Assembly: GCF_032452875.1 (NCBI RefSeq)
Contig: NW_026894291.1
Span: 89,993-153,992 of the forward strand
Reading direction: 5' to 3'
DNA: 64,000 nt
From: Bos javanicus
Taxonomy: Eukaryota > Chordata > Mammalia > Artiodactyla > Bovidae
The notes under the pieces: model-generated
Seen by the model: only the letters and a program-made list of their open reading frames with translations
Databases searched by the model: none
What the model was told of the DNA's origin: nothing
Position numbers and translations under genes: made by a program
In this document: piece by piece, positions 20,730 through 34,551 of the stretch
Layout: each line of letters opens with the position of its first letter
How positions within the stretch are numbered: position 1 is the first letter of the stretch

Positions 20730-22229
20730 TGATCACGTGACTGAGCATGCACTGTTCACGTGGCTGATCATACACTGATCACGTAACTGATCATGCACTG
20801 ATCACGTGGCTATCATGCACTGATCACGTGGCTGATCATACACTGTTCACGTGTCTGACCATGCACTGATCACGTGGCTGATCATACACTGCTCACGTAA
20901 CTGATCATGCACTGATCACGTGGCTGATCATGCACTGATCACGTGGCTATCATGCACTGATCACGTGGCTGATCATACACTGATCACGTGACTGATCATG
21001 CACTGATCACTGGCTATCATGCACTCATCACTGGCTATCATGCACTGATCACGTGGCTGATCATGCACTGATCACGTGACTGATCATGCACTGATCACGT
21101 CTATATCATGCACTGATCACATGACTGATCATGCACTGATCACGCGGATGATCATGCACTGATCACGTGACTGATCATGCACTGATCACGTGGCTATCAT
21201 GCACTGCTCACGTGGCTGATCATGCAATGATCACGTAGCTACCATGTACTGGTCACGTGACTGATCATGCACTGATCACGTAATTGATCATGCACTGATC
21301 ACGTGGCTGATCATGCACTGATCACGTGGCTGATCATGCACTGATCACGTGACTGATCATGCACTGATCACGTGGCTGATCATGCACTGATCACGTGACT
21401 GATCATGCACTGATCACGTGACTGATCATGCACTGATCACGTGGCTATCATGCACTGATCTGATCATGCAATGATCACGTAGCTACCATGTACTGGTCAC
21501 GTGACTGATCATGCACTGATCACGTAATTGATCATGCACTGATCACGTGGCTGATCATGCACTGATCACGTGGCTGATCATGCACTGATCACGTGACTGA
21601 TCATGCACTGATCACGTGACTGATCATGCACTGATCACGTGGCTATCATGCACTGATCACGTGGCTGATCATGCACTGATCACGTGCCTGATCATGCACT
21701 GATCACGTGACTGATCATGCACTGATCACGTGACTGATCATGCACTGATCACGTGGCTATCATGCACTACTCACGTGGCTGATCATGCAATGATCACGTA
21801 GCTACCATGTACTGGTCAGTGACTGATCATGCACTGATCACGTGACTGATCATGCACTGATCACGTGGCTATCATGCACTACTCACGTGGCTGATCATGC
21901 AATGATCATGTAGCTACCATGTACTGGTCACGTGACTGATCATACACCCATCAGGTGACTGATCATGCACTGATCACGTGGCTATCATGCACTGATCACG
22001 TGGCTGATCATGCACTGATCACGTGCCTGATCATGCACTGATCACGTGACTGATCATGCACTGATCACGTGGCTGATCATGCACTGATCACGTGGCTGAT
22101 CATGCACTGATCACGTGGCTGATCATGCACTGATACCGTGACTGAGCATGGACTGATCACATGACTATCATGTAGTGATCACGTGACTTAATGGCGCTGA
22201 TCATGTGACTGATCATGCACTGATCATGT
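20730..22229. repeat. 1.706-type array
   Basis: 23-mers with the marks CACTGTTCACGTGTCTGACC, CACTGGCTATC (half-monomer loss) and CACGTCTATATC. A half-monomer gap lies at about 21,459 (CACTGATCTGATCATGC). No gene seen. Confidence 0.8.
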
Positions 22230-22493
22230 TTGCTATCATACACTGATCATGTGCCTCTGGAGGCATAAACAAAGAGCTGAGTAGGCACGAATCAAACAGT
22301 CAGCAGGCAATAATCATGGAACTCAGGTGTGAGGAATCATGCTGCTCAGCTGGCAATAATCAAGCAGCTGAGCAGGCAGGAATTACGCAGCACAGCTGGC
22401 AATTGTCAAGCAGATGACAGGCAGGAATCGTGCAGCTCAGCTGGCAATTGTCAAGCAGATGAGCAGACAGTAATCACGCAGCTCAGCAGGCCC
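22230..22493. repeat. Diverged core A, R subtype, chimeric context
   Basis: R subtype inside, but the leader (GCACTGATCATGTTT) and tail (GTGATGATC, CACTTGGATATC) are S type, as if only the core was exchanged. One A is missing in GGCATAAAC. Confidence 0.78.
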
Positions 22494-23525
22494 TGATCAC
22501 GTGACTGAGCATGCACTGTTCACGTGGCTGATCATACACTGATCACGTGATGATCATGCACTGATCACTTGGATATCATGCACTGATCACGTGGCTGATC
22601 ATACACTGTTCACGTGTCTGACCATGCACTGATCACGTGGCTGATCATACACTGCTCACGTAACTGATCATGCACTGATCACGTGGCTATCATGCACTGA
22701 TCACGTGGCTGATCATGCACTGATCACGTGGCTGATCATGCACTGATCACGTGACTGATCATGCACTGATCACGTGGCTATCATGCACTGATCACGTGGC
22801 TGATCATGCACTGATCACGTGACTGATCATGCACTGATCACGTGGCTGATCATGCACTGATCACGTGACTGATCATGCACTGATCACGTGGCTATCATGC
22901 ACTGATCACGTGGCTGATCATGCACTGATCACGTGGCTGATCATGCACTGATCACGTGACTGATCATGCACTGATCACGTGGCATCATGCACTGATCACG
23001 TGGCTGATCATGCACTGATCACGTGACTGATCATGCACTGATCACGTGGCTATCATGCACTGATCACGTGGCTGATCATGCAATGATCACGTAGCTACCA
23101 TGTACTGGTCACGTGACTGATCATGCACTGATCACGTGACTGATCATGCACTGATCACGTGGCTGATCATGCACTGATCACGTGACTGATCATGCACTGA
23201 TCACGTGGCTGATCATGCACTGATCACGTGGCTGATCATGCACTGATCACGTGGCTGATCATGCACTGATCACGTGGCTATCATGCACTGATCACGTGGC
23301 TATCATGCACTGATCACGTGGCTGATCATGCACTGATCACGTGACTGATCATGCACTGATCACGTGACTGATCATGCACTGATCACGTGGCTGATCATGC
23401 ACTGATCACGCAGCTACCATGTACTGGTCACGTGACTGATCATGCACTGATCACATGACTGATCATGCACTGATCACGTGGCTTATCATGCACTGATCAT
23501 GTGACTGATCATGTGCTGATCATGT
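22494..23525. repeat. 1.706-type array, homogenised
   Basis: S-like start, then near-consensus 23-mers; ends with the B leader (CTTATCATGC, TGTGCTGATCATG). No gene seen. Confidence 0.82.
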
Positions 23526-23786
23526 TTGGTGTCATACACTGATCATGTGCCTCTGGAGGCAATGAACAAAGAGCTGAGTAGGCAGGAATCAGTCAGCAGG
23601 CAATAATCATGGAACTCAGCTCTGAGAAATCATGCTGCTCAGCTGGCAATAATCAAGCAGATGAGCAGGCAGGAATTACGCAGCACAGGTGGCAATTGTC
23701 AAGCAGATGACAGGCAGGAATCGTGCAGCTCAGCTGGCAATTGTCAAGCAGATGAGCAGACAGTAATCACGCAGCTCAGCAGGCCC
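23526..23786. repeat. Diverged core B
   Basis: Close to the B norm: CTCAGCTCTGAGAAATC, CAAGCAGATGAGCAGG, CACAGGTGGCAATTG. Confidence 0.8.
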
Positions 23787-25310
23787 TGATCACGTGACTG
23801 AGCATGCACTGTTCACGTGGCTGATCACACACTGATCACGTGACTGATCATGCACTGATCACGTGACTGATCATGCACTGATCACGTGGCTATCATGCAC
23901 TGATCACGTGGCTGATCATGCACTGATCACAGGACTGATCATGCACTGATCACGGGCTATCATGCACTGACACATGACTCTCATGCACTGATCACGTGGC
24001 TGATCATGCACTGATCACGTGACTGATCATGCACTGATCACGTGACTGATCATGCACTGATCACGTGGCTGATCATGCACTGATCACGTGGCTATCATGC
24101 ACTGATCACGTGGCTGATCATGCAATGATCACGTAGCTACCATGCACTGATCACGTGACTGATCATGCACTGATCACGTAATTGATCATGCACTGATCAC
24201 GTGGCTGATCATGCACTGATCACGTGACTGATCATGCACTGATCACGTGACTGATCATGCACTGATCACGTGACTGATCATGCACTGATCACGTGGCTAT
24301 CATGCACTGATCACGTGGCTGATCATGCACTGATCACGTGGCTGATCATGCATGATCATGCAGCTATCATGCACTGATCACGTGACTGATCATGCACTGA
24401 TCACGTGACTGATCATGCACTGATCACGTGGCTATCATGCACTGATCACGTGGCTGATCATGCACTGATCACGTAGCTATCATGCACTGATCACGTGACT
24501 GATCATGCACTGATCACGTGACTGATCATGCACTGATCACGTGGCTATCATGCACTGATCACGTGACTGATCATGCACTGATCACGTGGCTATCATGCAC
24601 TGATCACGTGGCTGATCATGCACTGATCACGTGGCTGATCATGCTGATCACGTGGCTATCATGCACTGATCACGTGACTGATCATGCACTGATCACGTGA
24701 CTGATCATGCACTGATCACGTGGCTGATCATGCACTGATCACGTGACTGATCATGCACTGATCACGTGACTGATCATGCACTGATCACGTGACTGATCAT
24801 GCACTGATCACGTGGCTATCATGCACTGATCACGTGGCTGATCATGCACTGATCACGTGGCTGATCATGCATGATCACGCAGCTACCATGTACTGGTCAC
24901 ATGACTGATCATGCACTGATCACGTGACTGATCATGCACTGATCACGTGGCTATCATGCACTACTCACGTGGCTGATCATGCAATGATCATGTAGCTACC
25001 ATGTACAGGTCACGTGAATGATCATACACCCATCAGGTGACTGATCATGCACTGATCACGTGGCTATCATGCACTGATCACGAGACTGATCATGCACTGA
25101 TCACGTCTATATCATGCACTGATCACATGACTGCCCATGCACTGATCACGTGGATGATCATACACTAATCATGTGACAGATCATGCACTGATCACGTGGC
25201 TGATCATGCACTGATACCGTGACTGAGCATGGACTGATCACATGACTATCATGTAGTGATCACGTGACTTAATGGCGCTGATCATGTGACTGATCATGCG
25301 CTGATCATGT
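23787..25310. repeat. 1.706-type array, homogenised
   Basis: Near-consensus 23-mers. At about 24,518-24,700 three consecutive 23-mers keep one frame open (period 69 nt), giving a periodic peptide that is not a gene. Ends with the full R approach (CACCCATCAGG, CACGTCTATATC, GACTGCCCATGC, GACAGATC). Confidence 0.82.
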
Positions 25311-25575
25311 TTGCTATCATACACTGATCATGTGCCTCTGGAGGCAATAAACAAAGAGCTGAGTAGGCACGAATCAAACAGTCAGCAGGCAATAATCATG
25401 GAACTCAGGTGTGAGGAATCATGCTGCTCAGCTGGCAATAATCAAGCAGCTGAGCAGGCAGGAATTACGCAGCACAGCTGGCAATTGTCAAGCAGATGAC
25501 AGGCAGGAATCGTGCAGCTCAGCTGGCAATTGTCAAGCAGATGAGCAGACAGTAATCACGCAGCTCAGCAGGCCC
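25311..25575. repeat. Diverged core A, R subtype
   Basis: R subtype with GCGCTGATCATG leader and GGCCCAGATC at the end. First member of the regular R/S alternation; the next S core starts 1,701 bp on. Confidence 0.82.
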
Positions 25576-27011
25576 AGATCACGTGACTGAGCATGCACTG
25601 TTCACGTGGCTGATCATACACTGATCACGTGACTGATCATGCACTGATCACGTGGCTATCATGCACTGATCACGTGGCTGATCATACACTGTTCACGTGT
25701 CTGACCATGCACTGATCACGTGGCTGATCATACACTGCTCACGTAACTGATCATGCACTGATCACGTGGCTGATCATGCACTGATCAGTGGCTGATCATG
25801 CACTGATCACGTGGCTGATCATGCACTGATCACGTGACTGATCATGCACTGATCACTGGCTATCATGCACTCATTCACTGGCTATCATGCACTGATCACG
25901 TGGCTGATCATGCACTGATCACGTGACTGATCATGCACTGATCACGTCTATATCATGCACTGATCACATGACTGATCATGCACTGATCACGTGATGATCA
26001 TGCACTGATCACGTGACTGATCATGCACTGATCACGTGGCTATCATGCACTGCTCACGTGGCTGATCATGCAATGATCACGTAGCTACCATGTACTGGTC
26101 ACGTGACTGATCATGCACTGATCACGTAATTGATCATGCACTGATCACGTGACTGATCATGCACTGATCACGTGACTGATCATGCACTGATCACGTGACT
26201 GATCATGCACTGATCACGTGGCTATCATGCACTGATCACGTGGCTGATCATGCAATGATCACGTAGCTACCATGTACTGATCACGTGACTGATCATGCAC
26301 TGATCACGTAATTGATCATGCACTGATCACGTGGCTGATCATGCACTGATCACGTGGCTGATCATGCACTGATCACGTGACTGATCATGCACTGATCACG
26401 TGACTGATCCACTGATCACGTGGCTATCATGCACTGATCACGTGGCTGATCATGCACTGATCACGTGGCTGATCATGCACTGATCACGTGACTGATCATG
26501 CACTGATCACGTGACTGATCATGCACTGATCACGTGGCTATCATGCACTGATCACGTGGCTGATCATGCAATGATCACGTAGCTACCATGTACTGGTCAC
26601 ATGACTGATCATGCACTGATCACGTGACTGATCATGCACTGATCACGTGGCTATCATGCACTACTCACGTGGCTGATCATGCAATGATCATGTAGCTACC
26701 ATGTACTGGTCACGTGACTGATCATACACCCATCAGGTGACTGATCATGCACTGATCACGTGGCTATCATGCACTGATCACGTGGCTGATCATGCACTGA
26801 TCACGTGCCTGATCATGCACTGATCACGTGACTGATCATGCACTGATCACGTGGCTGATCATGCACTGATCACGTGGCTGATCATGCACTGATCACGTGG
26901 CTGATCATGCACTGATACCGTGACTGAGCATGGACTGATCACATGACTATCATGTAGTGATCACGTGACTTAATGGCGCTGATCATGTGACTGATCATGC
27001 ACTGATCATGT
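25576..27011. repeat. 1.706-type array (R to S, 1.7-kb class)
   Basis: Near-consensus 23-mers with CACTGGCTATC and CACTCATTCACTGG half-monomer losses near 25,855-25,880. Ends with the S approach (GTGCCTGATCATGC, GATACCGTGACTG). Confidence 0.82.
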
Positions 27012-27231
27012 TTGCTATCATACACTGATCATGTGCCTCTGGAGGCAATAAACAAAGAGCTGAGTAGGCACGAATCAAACAGTCAGCAGGCAATAATCAT
27101 GGAACTCAGCTGTGAGGAATCATGCTGCTCAGCTGGCAATAATCAAGCAGCTGAGCAGGCAGGAATTACGCAGCACAGCTGGCAATTGTCAAGCAGATGA
27201 GCAGACAGTAATCACGCAGCTCAGCAGGCCC
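27012..27231. repeat. Diverged core A, S subtype, 45-bp deletion
   Basis: At 220 bp it is one dimer shorter than the other A cores: GGCAATTGTCAAGCAGATGA is followed at once by GCAGACAGTAATC, so one of the two near-identical GGCAATTGTC dimers is lost. Confidence 0.82.
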
Positions 27232-28373
27232 TGATCACGTGACTGAGCATGCACTGTTCACGTGGCTGATCATACACTGATCACGTGATGATCATGCACT
27301 GATCACTTGGATATCATGCACTGATCACGTGGCTGATCATACACTGTTCACGTGTCTGACCATGCACTGATCACGTGGCTGATCATACACTGCTCACGTA
27401 ACTGATCATGCACTGATCACGTGGCTATCATGCACTGATCACGTGGCTGATCATGCACTGATCACGTGGCTGATCACACACCTGTCACGTGACATATCAT
27501 GCACTGATCACGTGGCTATCATGCACTGATCACGTGGCTGATCATACACTGATCACGTAACTGATCATGCACTGATCACGTGGCTATCATGCACTGATCA
27601 CGTGGCTGATCATGCACTGATCACGTGACTGATCATGCACTGATCACGTGGCTGATCATGCACTGATCACGTGACTGATCATGCACTGATCACGTGGCTG
27701 ATCATGCACTGATCACGTGACTGATCATGCACTGATCACGTGGCTATCATGCACTGATCACGTGGCTGATCATGCAATGATCACGTAGCTACATACTGGT
27801 CACGTGACTGATCATGCACTGATCACGTGGCTGATCATGCACTGATCACGTGACTGATCATGCACTGATCACGTGACTGATCATGCACTGATCACGTGGC
27901 TATCATGCACTGATCACGTGGCTGATCATGCACTGATCACGTGCCTGATCATGCACTGATCACATGACTGATCATGCACTGATCACGTGACTGATCATGC
28001 ACTGATCACGTGGCTATCATGCACTGATCACGTGGCTGATCATGCAATGATCATGTAGCTACCATGTACAGGTCACGTGAATGATCATACACCCATCAGG
28101 TGACTGATCATGCACTGATCACGTGGCTATCATGCACTGATCACGTGACTGATCATGCACTGATCACGTCTATATCATGCACTGATCACATGACTGCCCA
28201 TGCACTGATCACGTGGATGATCATACACTGATCATGTGACAGATCATGCACTGATCACGTGGCTGATCATGCACTGATACCGTGACTGAGCATGGACTGA
28301 TCACATGACTATCATGTAGTGATCACGTGACTTAATGGCGCTGATCATGTGACTGATCATGCGCTGATCATGT
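27232..28373. repeat. 1.706-type array, S tail
   Basis: Opens with S-tail marks (GTGATGATC, CACTTGGATATC, GTGTCTGACC, then CACACACCTGTCACG at about 27,475), followed by consensus 23-mers and the R approach. No gene seen. Confidence 0.82.
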
Positions 28374-28638
28374 TTGCTATCATACACTGATCATGTGCCT
28401 CTGGAGGCAATAAACAAAGAGCTGAGTAGGCACGAATCAAACAGTCAGCAGGCAATAATCATGGAACTCAGGTGTGAGGAATCATGCTGCTCAGCTGGCA
28501 ATAATCAAGCAGCTGAGCAGGCAGGAATTACGCAGCACAGCTGGCAATTGTCAAGCAGATGACAGGCAGGAATCGTGCAGCTCAGCTGGCAATTGTCAAG
28601 CAGATGAGCAGACAGTAATCACGCAGCTCAGCAGGCCC
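28374..28638. repeat. Diverged core A, R subtype
   Basis: R subtype; ends GGCCCAGATC. The next S core follows at 1,323 bp. Confidence 0.82.
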
Positions 28639-29696
28639 AGATCACGTGACTGAGCATGCACTGTTCACGTGGCTGATCATACACTGATCACGTGACTGAT
28701 CATGCACTGATCACGTGGCTATCATGCACTGATCACGTGGCTGATCATACACTGTTCACGTGTCTGACCATGCACTGATCACGTGGCTGATCATACACTG
28801 CTCACGTAACTGATCATGCACTGATCACGTGGCTGATCATGCACTGATCAGTGGCTATCATGCACTGATCACGTGGCTGATCATGCACTGATCACGTGAC
28901 TGATCATGCACTGATCACTGGCTATCATGCACTCATCAACTGGCTATCATGCACTGATCACGTGGCTGATCATGCACTGATCACGTGACTGATCATGCAC
29001 TGATCACGTCTATATCATGCACTGATCACGTGACTGATCATGCACTGATCACGTGATGATCATGCACTGATCACGTGACTGATCATGCACTGATCACGTG
29101 GCTATCATGCACTGCTCACGTGGCTGATCATGCAATGATCACGTAGCTACCATGTACTGGTCACGTGACTGATCATGCACTGATCACGTAATTGATCATG
29201 CACTGATCACGTGACTGATCATGCACTGATCACGTGACTGATCATGCACTGATCACGTGACTGATCATGCACTGATCACGTGGCTATCATGCACTGCTCA
29301 CGTGGCTGATCATGCAATGATCACGTAGCTACCATGTACTGGTCACGTGACTGATCATGCACTGATCACGTACTGATCATGCACTGATCACGTGGCTGAT
29401 CATGCACTGATCACGTGGCTGATCACTGATCATGCACTGATCACGTGACTGATCATGCACTGATCACGTGACTGATCATGCACTGATCACGTGCCTGATC
29501 ATGCACTGATCACGTGACTGATCATGCACTGATCACATAGCTATCATGAACTGATCACGTGGCTGATCATGCACTGATCACGTGGCTGATCATGCACTGA
29601 TACCGTGACTGAGCATGGACTGATCACATGACTATCATGTAGTGATCACGTGACTTAATGGCGCTGATCATGTGACTGATCATGCACTGATCATGT
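28639..29696. repeat. 1.706-type array (R to S, 1.32-kb class)
   Basis: 23-mers with CATCAACTGGCTATC (about 28,933) and a half-monomer loss GGCTGATCACTGATCATGC at about 29,418, shared with 34,010 and 37,483. No gene seen. Confidence 0.82.
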
Positions 29697-29961
29697 TTGC
29701 TATCATACACTGATCATGTGCCTCTGGAGGCAATAAACAAAGAGCTGAGTAGGCACGAATCAAACAGTCAGCAGGCAATAATCATGGAACTCAGCTGTGA
29801 GGAATCATGCTGCTCAGCTGGCAATAATCAAGCAGCTGAGCAGGCAGGAATTACGCAGCACAGCTGGCAATTGTCAAGCAGATGACAGGCAGGAATCGTG
29901 CAGCTCAGCTGGCAATTGTCAAGCAGATGAGCAGACAGTAATCACGCAGCTCAGCAGGCCC
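29697..29961. repeat. Diverged core A, S subtype (reference copy)
   Basis: Full length without private indels; used here as the S reference. Preceded by GCACTGATCATGTTT, followed by GTGATGATC and CACTTGGATATC. Confidence 0.82.
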
Positions 29962-32149
29962 TGATCACGTGACTGAGCATGCACTGTTCACGTGGCTGAT
30001 CATACACTGATCACGTGATGATCATGCACTGATCACTTGGATATCATGCACTGATCACGTGGCTGATCATACACTGTTCACGTGTCTGACCATGCACTGA
30101 TCACGTGGCTGATCATACACTGCTCACGTAACTGATCATGCACTGATCACGTGGCTATCATGCACTGATCACGTGGCTGAACATGCACTGTTCACGTGGC
30201 TGATCACACACCTGTCACGTGACATATCATGCACTGATCACGTGGCACTCATGCACTGATCACGTGGCTGATCATACTCTGCTCACGTAACTCATCATGC
30301 ACACATCACGTGGCTATCATGCACTGCTCACGTGGCTCGTCATGGAATGATCACATAGCTACCATATACTGGTCACGTGACTGATCATGCACAGATCACG
30401 TAAATGATCATGCACTGTTCACGTGACTGATCATGTACTGATCACGTGACTGATCATGCACTGATCACGTGGCTATCATGCACTGCTCACGTGGCTGATC
30501 ATGCAACGATCACGTAGCAACCATGTACTGGTCACGTGACTGATCATGCACTGATCACGTAATTGATCCTGCACTGATCACGTGGCTCATCATGCACTGA
30601 TCACGTGGCTGATCACACATGTATCACGTGACTGATCATGCACTGATCACGTGGCTATCATGCACTGATCACGTGGCTATCATGCACTGATCACGTGGAT
30701 ATCATGCACTGATCACGTGGCTGATCACACACGTATCACGTGACTGATCATGCACTGATCACGTGGCTATCATGCACTGATCACGTGGCTATCATGCACT
30801 GATCACGTGGCTGATCATGCACTGATCACGTAGCTATCATGCACTGATCACGTGACTGATCATGCACTGATCACGTAATGATCATGCACTGATCACGTGA
30901 CTGATCATGCACTGATCACGTGACTGATCATGCACTGATCACGTGACTGATCATGCACTGATCACGTGGCTATCATGCACTGATCACGTGGCTGATCATG
31001 CACTGATCACGTAGCTACCATGCACTGATCACGTGACTGATCATGCACTGATCACGTAATTGATCATGCACTGATCACGTGGCTGATCATGCACTGATCA
31101 CGTGGCTGATCATGCACTGATCACGTGACTGATCATGCACTGATCACGTGACTGATCATGCACTGATCACGTGGCTATCATGCACTGATCACGTGGCTGA
31201 TCATGCACTGATCACGTGGCTGATCATGCACTGATCACATGACTGATCATGCACTGATCACGTGACTGATCATGCACTGATCACGTGGCTGATCATGCAC
31301 TGATCACGTGGCTGATCATGCACTGATCACGTGGCTGATCATGCACTGATCACGTGACTGATCATGCACTGATCACGTGACTGATCATGCACTGATCACG
31401 TGGCTATCATGCACTGATCACGTGGCTGATCATGCACTGATCACGTGACTGATCATGCACTGATCACGTGACTGATCATGCACTGATCACGTGACTGATC
31501 ATGCACTGATCACGTGGCTATCATGCACTGATCACGTGGCTGATCATGCACTGATCACGTAGCTACCATGTACTGGTCACGTGACTGATCATGCACTGAT
31601 CACGTGACTGATCATGCACTGATCACGTGGCTGATCATGCACTGATCACGTGGCTGATCATGCACTGATCACGTGGCTGATCATGCACTGATCACGTGAC
31701 TGATCATGCACTGATCACGTGGCTATCATGCACTGATCACGTGGCTGATCATGCACTGATCACGTGGCTGATCATGCACTGATCACGTGACTGATCATGC
31801 ACTGATCACGTGACTGATCATGCACTGATCACGTGGCTATCATGCACTACTCACGTGGCTGATCATGCAATGATCATGTAGCTACCATGTACTGGTCACG
31901 TGACTGATCATACACTGATCACGTGACTGATCATGCACTGATCACGTATATCATGCACTGATCACATGACTGCCCATGCACTGATCACGTGGATGATCAT
32001 ACACTAATCATGTGACAGATCATGCACTGATCACGTGGCTGATCATGCACTGATACCGTGACTGAGCATGGACTGATCACATGACTATCATGTAGTGATC
32101 ACGTGACTTAATGGCGCTGATCATGTGACTGATCATGCGCTGATCATGT
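29962..32149. repeat. 1.706-type array, S tail then homogenised
   Basis: Carries the complete S-tail block: CACACACCTGTCACGTGACA (about 30,204), CATACTCTGCTCACG, GCTCGTCATGGAATG, CATATACTGG, GCAACGATCACG. Consensus 23-mers fill about 30,820-31,850, then the R approach. Confidence 0.82.
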
Positions 32150-32414
32150 TTGCTATCATACACTGATCATGTGCCTCTGGAGGCAATAAACAAAGAGCTG
32201 AGTAGGCACGAATCAAACAGTCAGCAGGCAATAATCATGGAACTCAGGTGTGAGGAATCATGCTGCTCAGCTGGCAATAATCAAGCAGCTGAGCAGGCAG
32301 GAATTACGCAGCACAGCTGGCAATTGTCAAGCAGATGACAGGCAGGAATCGTGCAGCTCAGCTGGCAATTGTCAAGCAGATGAGCAGACAGTAATCACGC
32401 AGCTCAGCAGGCCC
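32150..32414. repeat. Diverged core A, R subtype
   Basis: R subtype; ends GGCCCTGATC, not GGCCCAGATC. The next S core is 2,139 bp on, about 815 bp more than the 1.32-kb class. Confidence 0.82.
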
Positions 32415-34288
32415 TGATCACGTGACTGAGCATGCACTGTTCACGTGGCTGATCATACACTGATCACGTGACTGATCATGCACTGATCACGTGGCTATCA
32501 TGCACTGATCACGTGGCTGATCATACACTGATCACGTGACTGATCATGCACTGATCACGTGGCTGATCATGCACTGATCACGTGGCTGATCATGCACTGA
32601 TCACGTGACTGATCATGCACTGATCACGTGGCTGATCATGCACTGATCACGTGGCTATCATGCACTGATCACGTGGCTGATCATGCACTGATCACGTGAC
32701 TGATCATGCACTGATCACTGGCTATCATGCACTCATCACTGGCTATCATGCACTGATCACGTGGCTGATCATGCACTGATCACGTGACTGATCATGCACT
32801 GATCACGTCTATATCATGCACTGATCACGTGACTGATCATGCACTGATCACGTGGATGATCATGCACTGATCACGTGACTGATCATGCACTGATCACGTG
32901 GCTATCATGCACTGCTCACGTGGCTGATCATGCAATGATCACGTAGCTACCATGTACTGGTCACGTGACTGATCATGCACTGATCACGTAATTGATCATG
33001 CACTGATCACGTGACTGATCATGCACTGATCACGTGACTGATCATGCACTGATCACGTGACTGATCATGCACTGATCACGTGGCTATCATGCACTGATCA
33101 CGTGGCTGATCATGCAATGATCACGTAGCTATCATGCACTGATCACGTGACTGATCATGCACTGATCACGTGGCTGATCATGCACTGATCACGTGGCTGA
33201 TCATGCACTGATCACGTGACTGATCATGCACTGATCACGTGACTGATCATGCACTGATCACGTGGCTATCATGCACTGATCACGTGGCTGATCATGCACT
33301 GATCACGTAGCTACCATGCACTGATCACGTGACTGATCATGCACTGATCACGTGACTGATCATGCACTGATCACGTGGCTATCATGCACTGATCACGTGA
33401 CTGATCATGCACTGATCACGTGGCTGATCATGCACTGATCACGTGGCTATCATGCACTGATCACGTGGCTGATCATGCACTGATCACGTGACTGATCATG
33501 CACTGATCACTGGCTATCATGCACTGATCACTGGCTATCATGCACTGATCACGTGGCTGATCATGCACTGATCACGTGACTGATCATGCACTGATCACGT
33601 CTATATCATGCACTGATCACGTGACTGATCATGCACTGATCACGTGGATGATCATACACTGATCATGTGACTGATCATGCACTGATCACGTGGCTATCAT
33701 GCACTGATCACGTGGCTGATCATGCACTGATCACGTAGCTATCATGCACTGATCACGTGACTGATCATGCACTGATCACGTACTGATCATGCACTGATCA
33801 CGTGACTGATCATGCACTGATCACGTGACTGATCATGCACTGATCACGTGACTGATCATGCACTGATCACGTGGCTATCATGCACTGATCACGTGGCTGA
33901 TCATGCAATGATCACGTAGCTACCATGTACTGGTCACGTGACTGATCATGCACTGATCACGTAACTGATCATGCACTGATCACGTGGCTGATCATGCACT
34001 GATCACGTGGCTGATCACTGATCATGCACTGATCACGTGACTGATCATGCACTGATCACGTGACTGATCATGCACTGATCACGTGCCTGATCATGCACTG
34101 ATCACGTGACTGATCATGCACTGATCACATGGCTATCATGAACTGATCACGTGGCTGATCATGCACTGATCACGTGGCTGATCATGCACTGATACCGTGA
34201 CTGAGCATGGACTGATCACATGACTATCATGTAGTGATCACGTGACTTAATGGCGCTGATCATGTGACTGATCATGCACTGATCATGT
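32415..34288. repeat. 1.706-type array (R to S, long class)
   Basis: CACTGGCTATC pairs and CACGTCTATATC occur twice (about 32,710-32,815 and 33,505-33,605), so a segment of about 0.8 kb is duplicated within this unit. The half-monomer loss GGCTGATCACTGATCATGC lies at about 34,010. Confidence 0.82.
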
Positions 34289-34551
34289 TTGCTATCATAC
34301 ACTGATCATGTGCCTCTGGAGGCAATAAACAAAGAGCTGAGTAGGCACGAATCACAGTCAGCAGGCAATAATCATGGAACTCAGCTGTGAGGAATCATGC
34401 TGCTCAGCTGGCAATAATCAAGCAGCTGAGCAGGCAGGAATTACGCAGCACAGCTGGCAATTGTCAAGCAGATGACAGGCAGGAATCGTGCAGCTCAGCT
34501 GGCAATTGTCAAGCAGATGAGCAGACAGTAATCACGCAGCTCAGCAGGCCC
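34289..34551. repeat. Diverged core A, S subtype
   Basis: Two bases missing in GAATCACAGTCAGC (others GAATCAAACAGTCAGC), shared only with the core at 37,762. Confidence 0.82.

Noticed and set aside
24518..24700. Periodic 60-codon frame in the array
   Set aside because: Three 23-bp monomers make 69 nt, so a frame can stay open with a 23-residue period. It depends on chance absence of 22-bp monomers.
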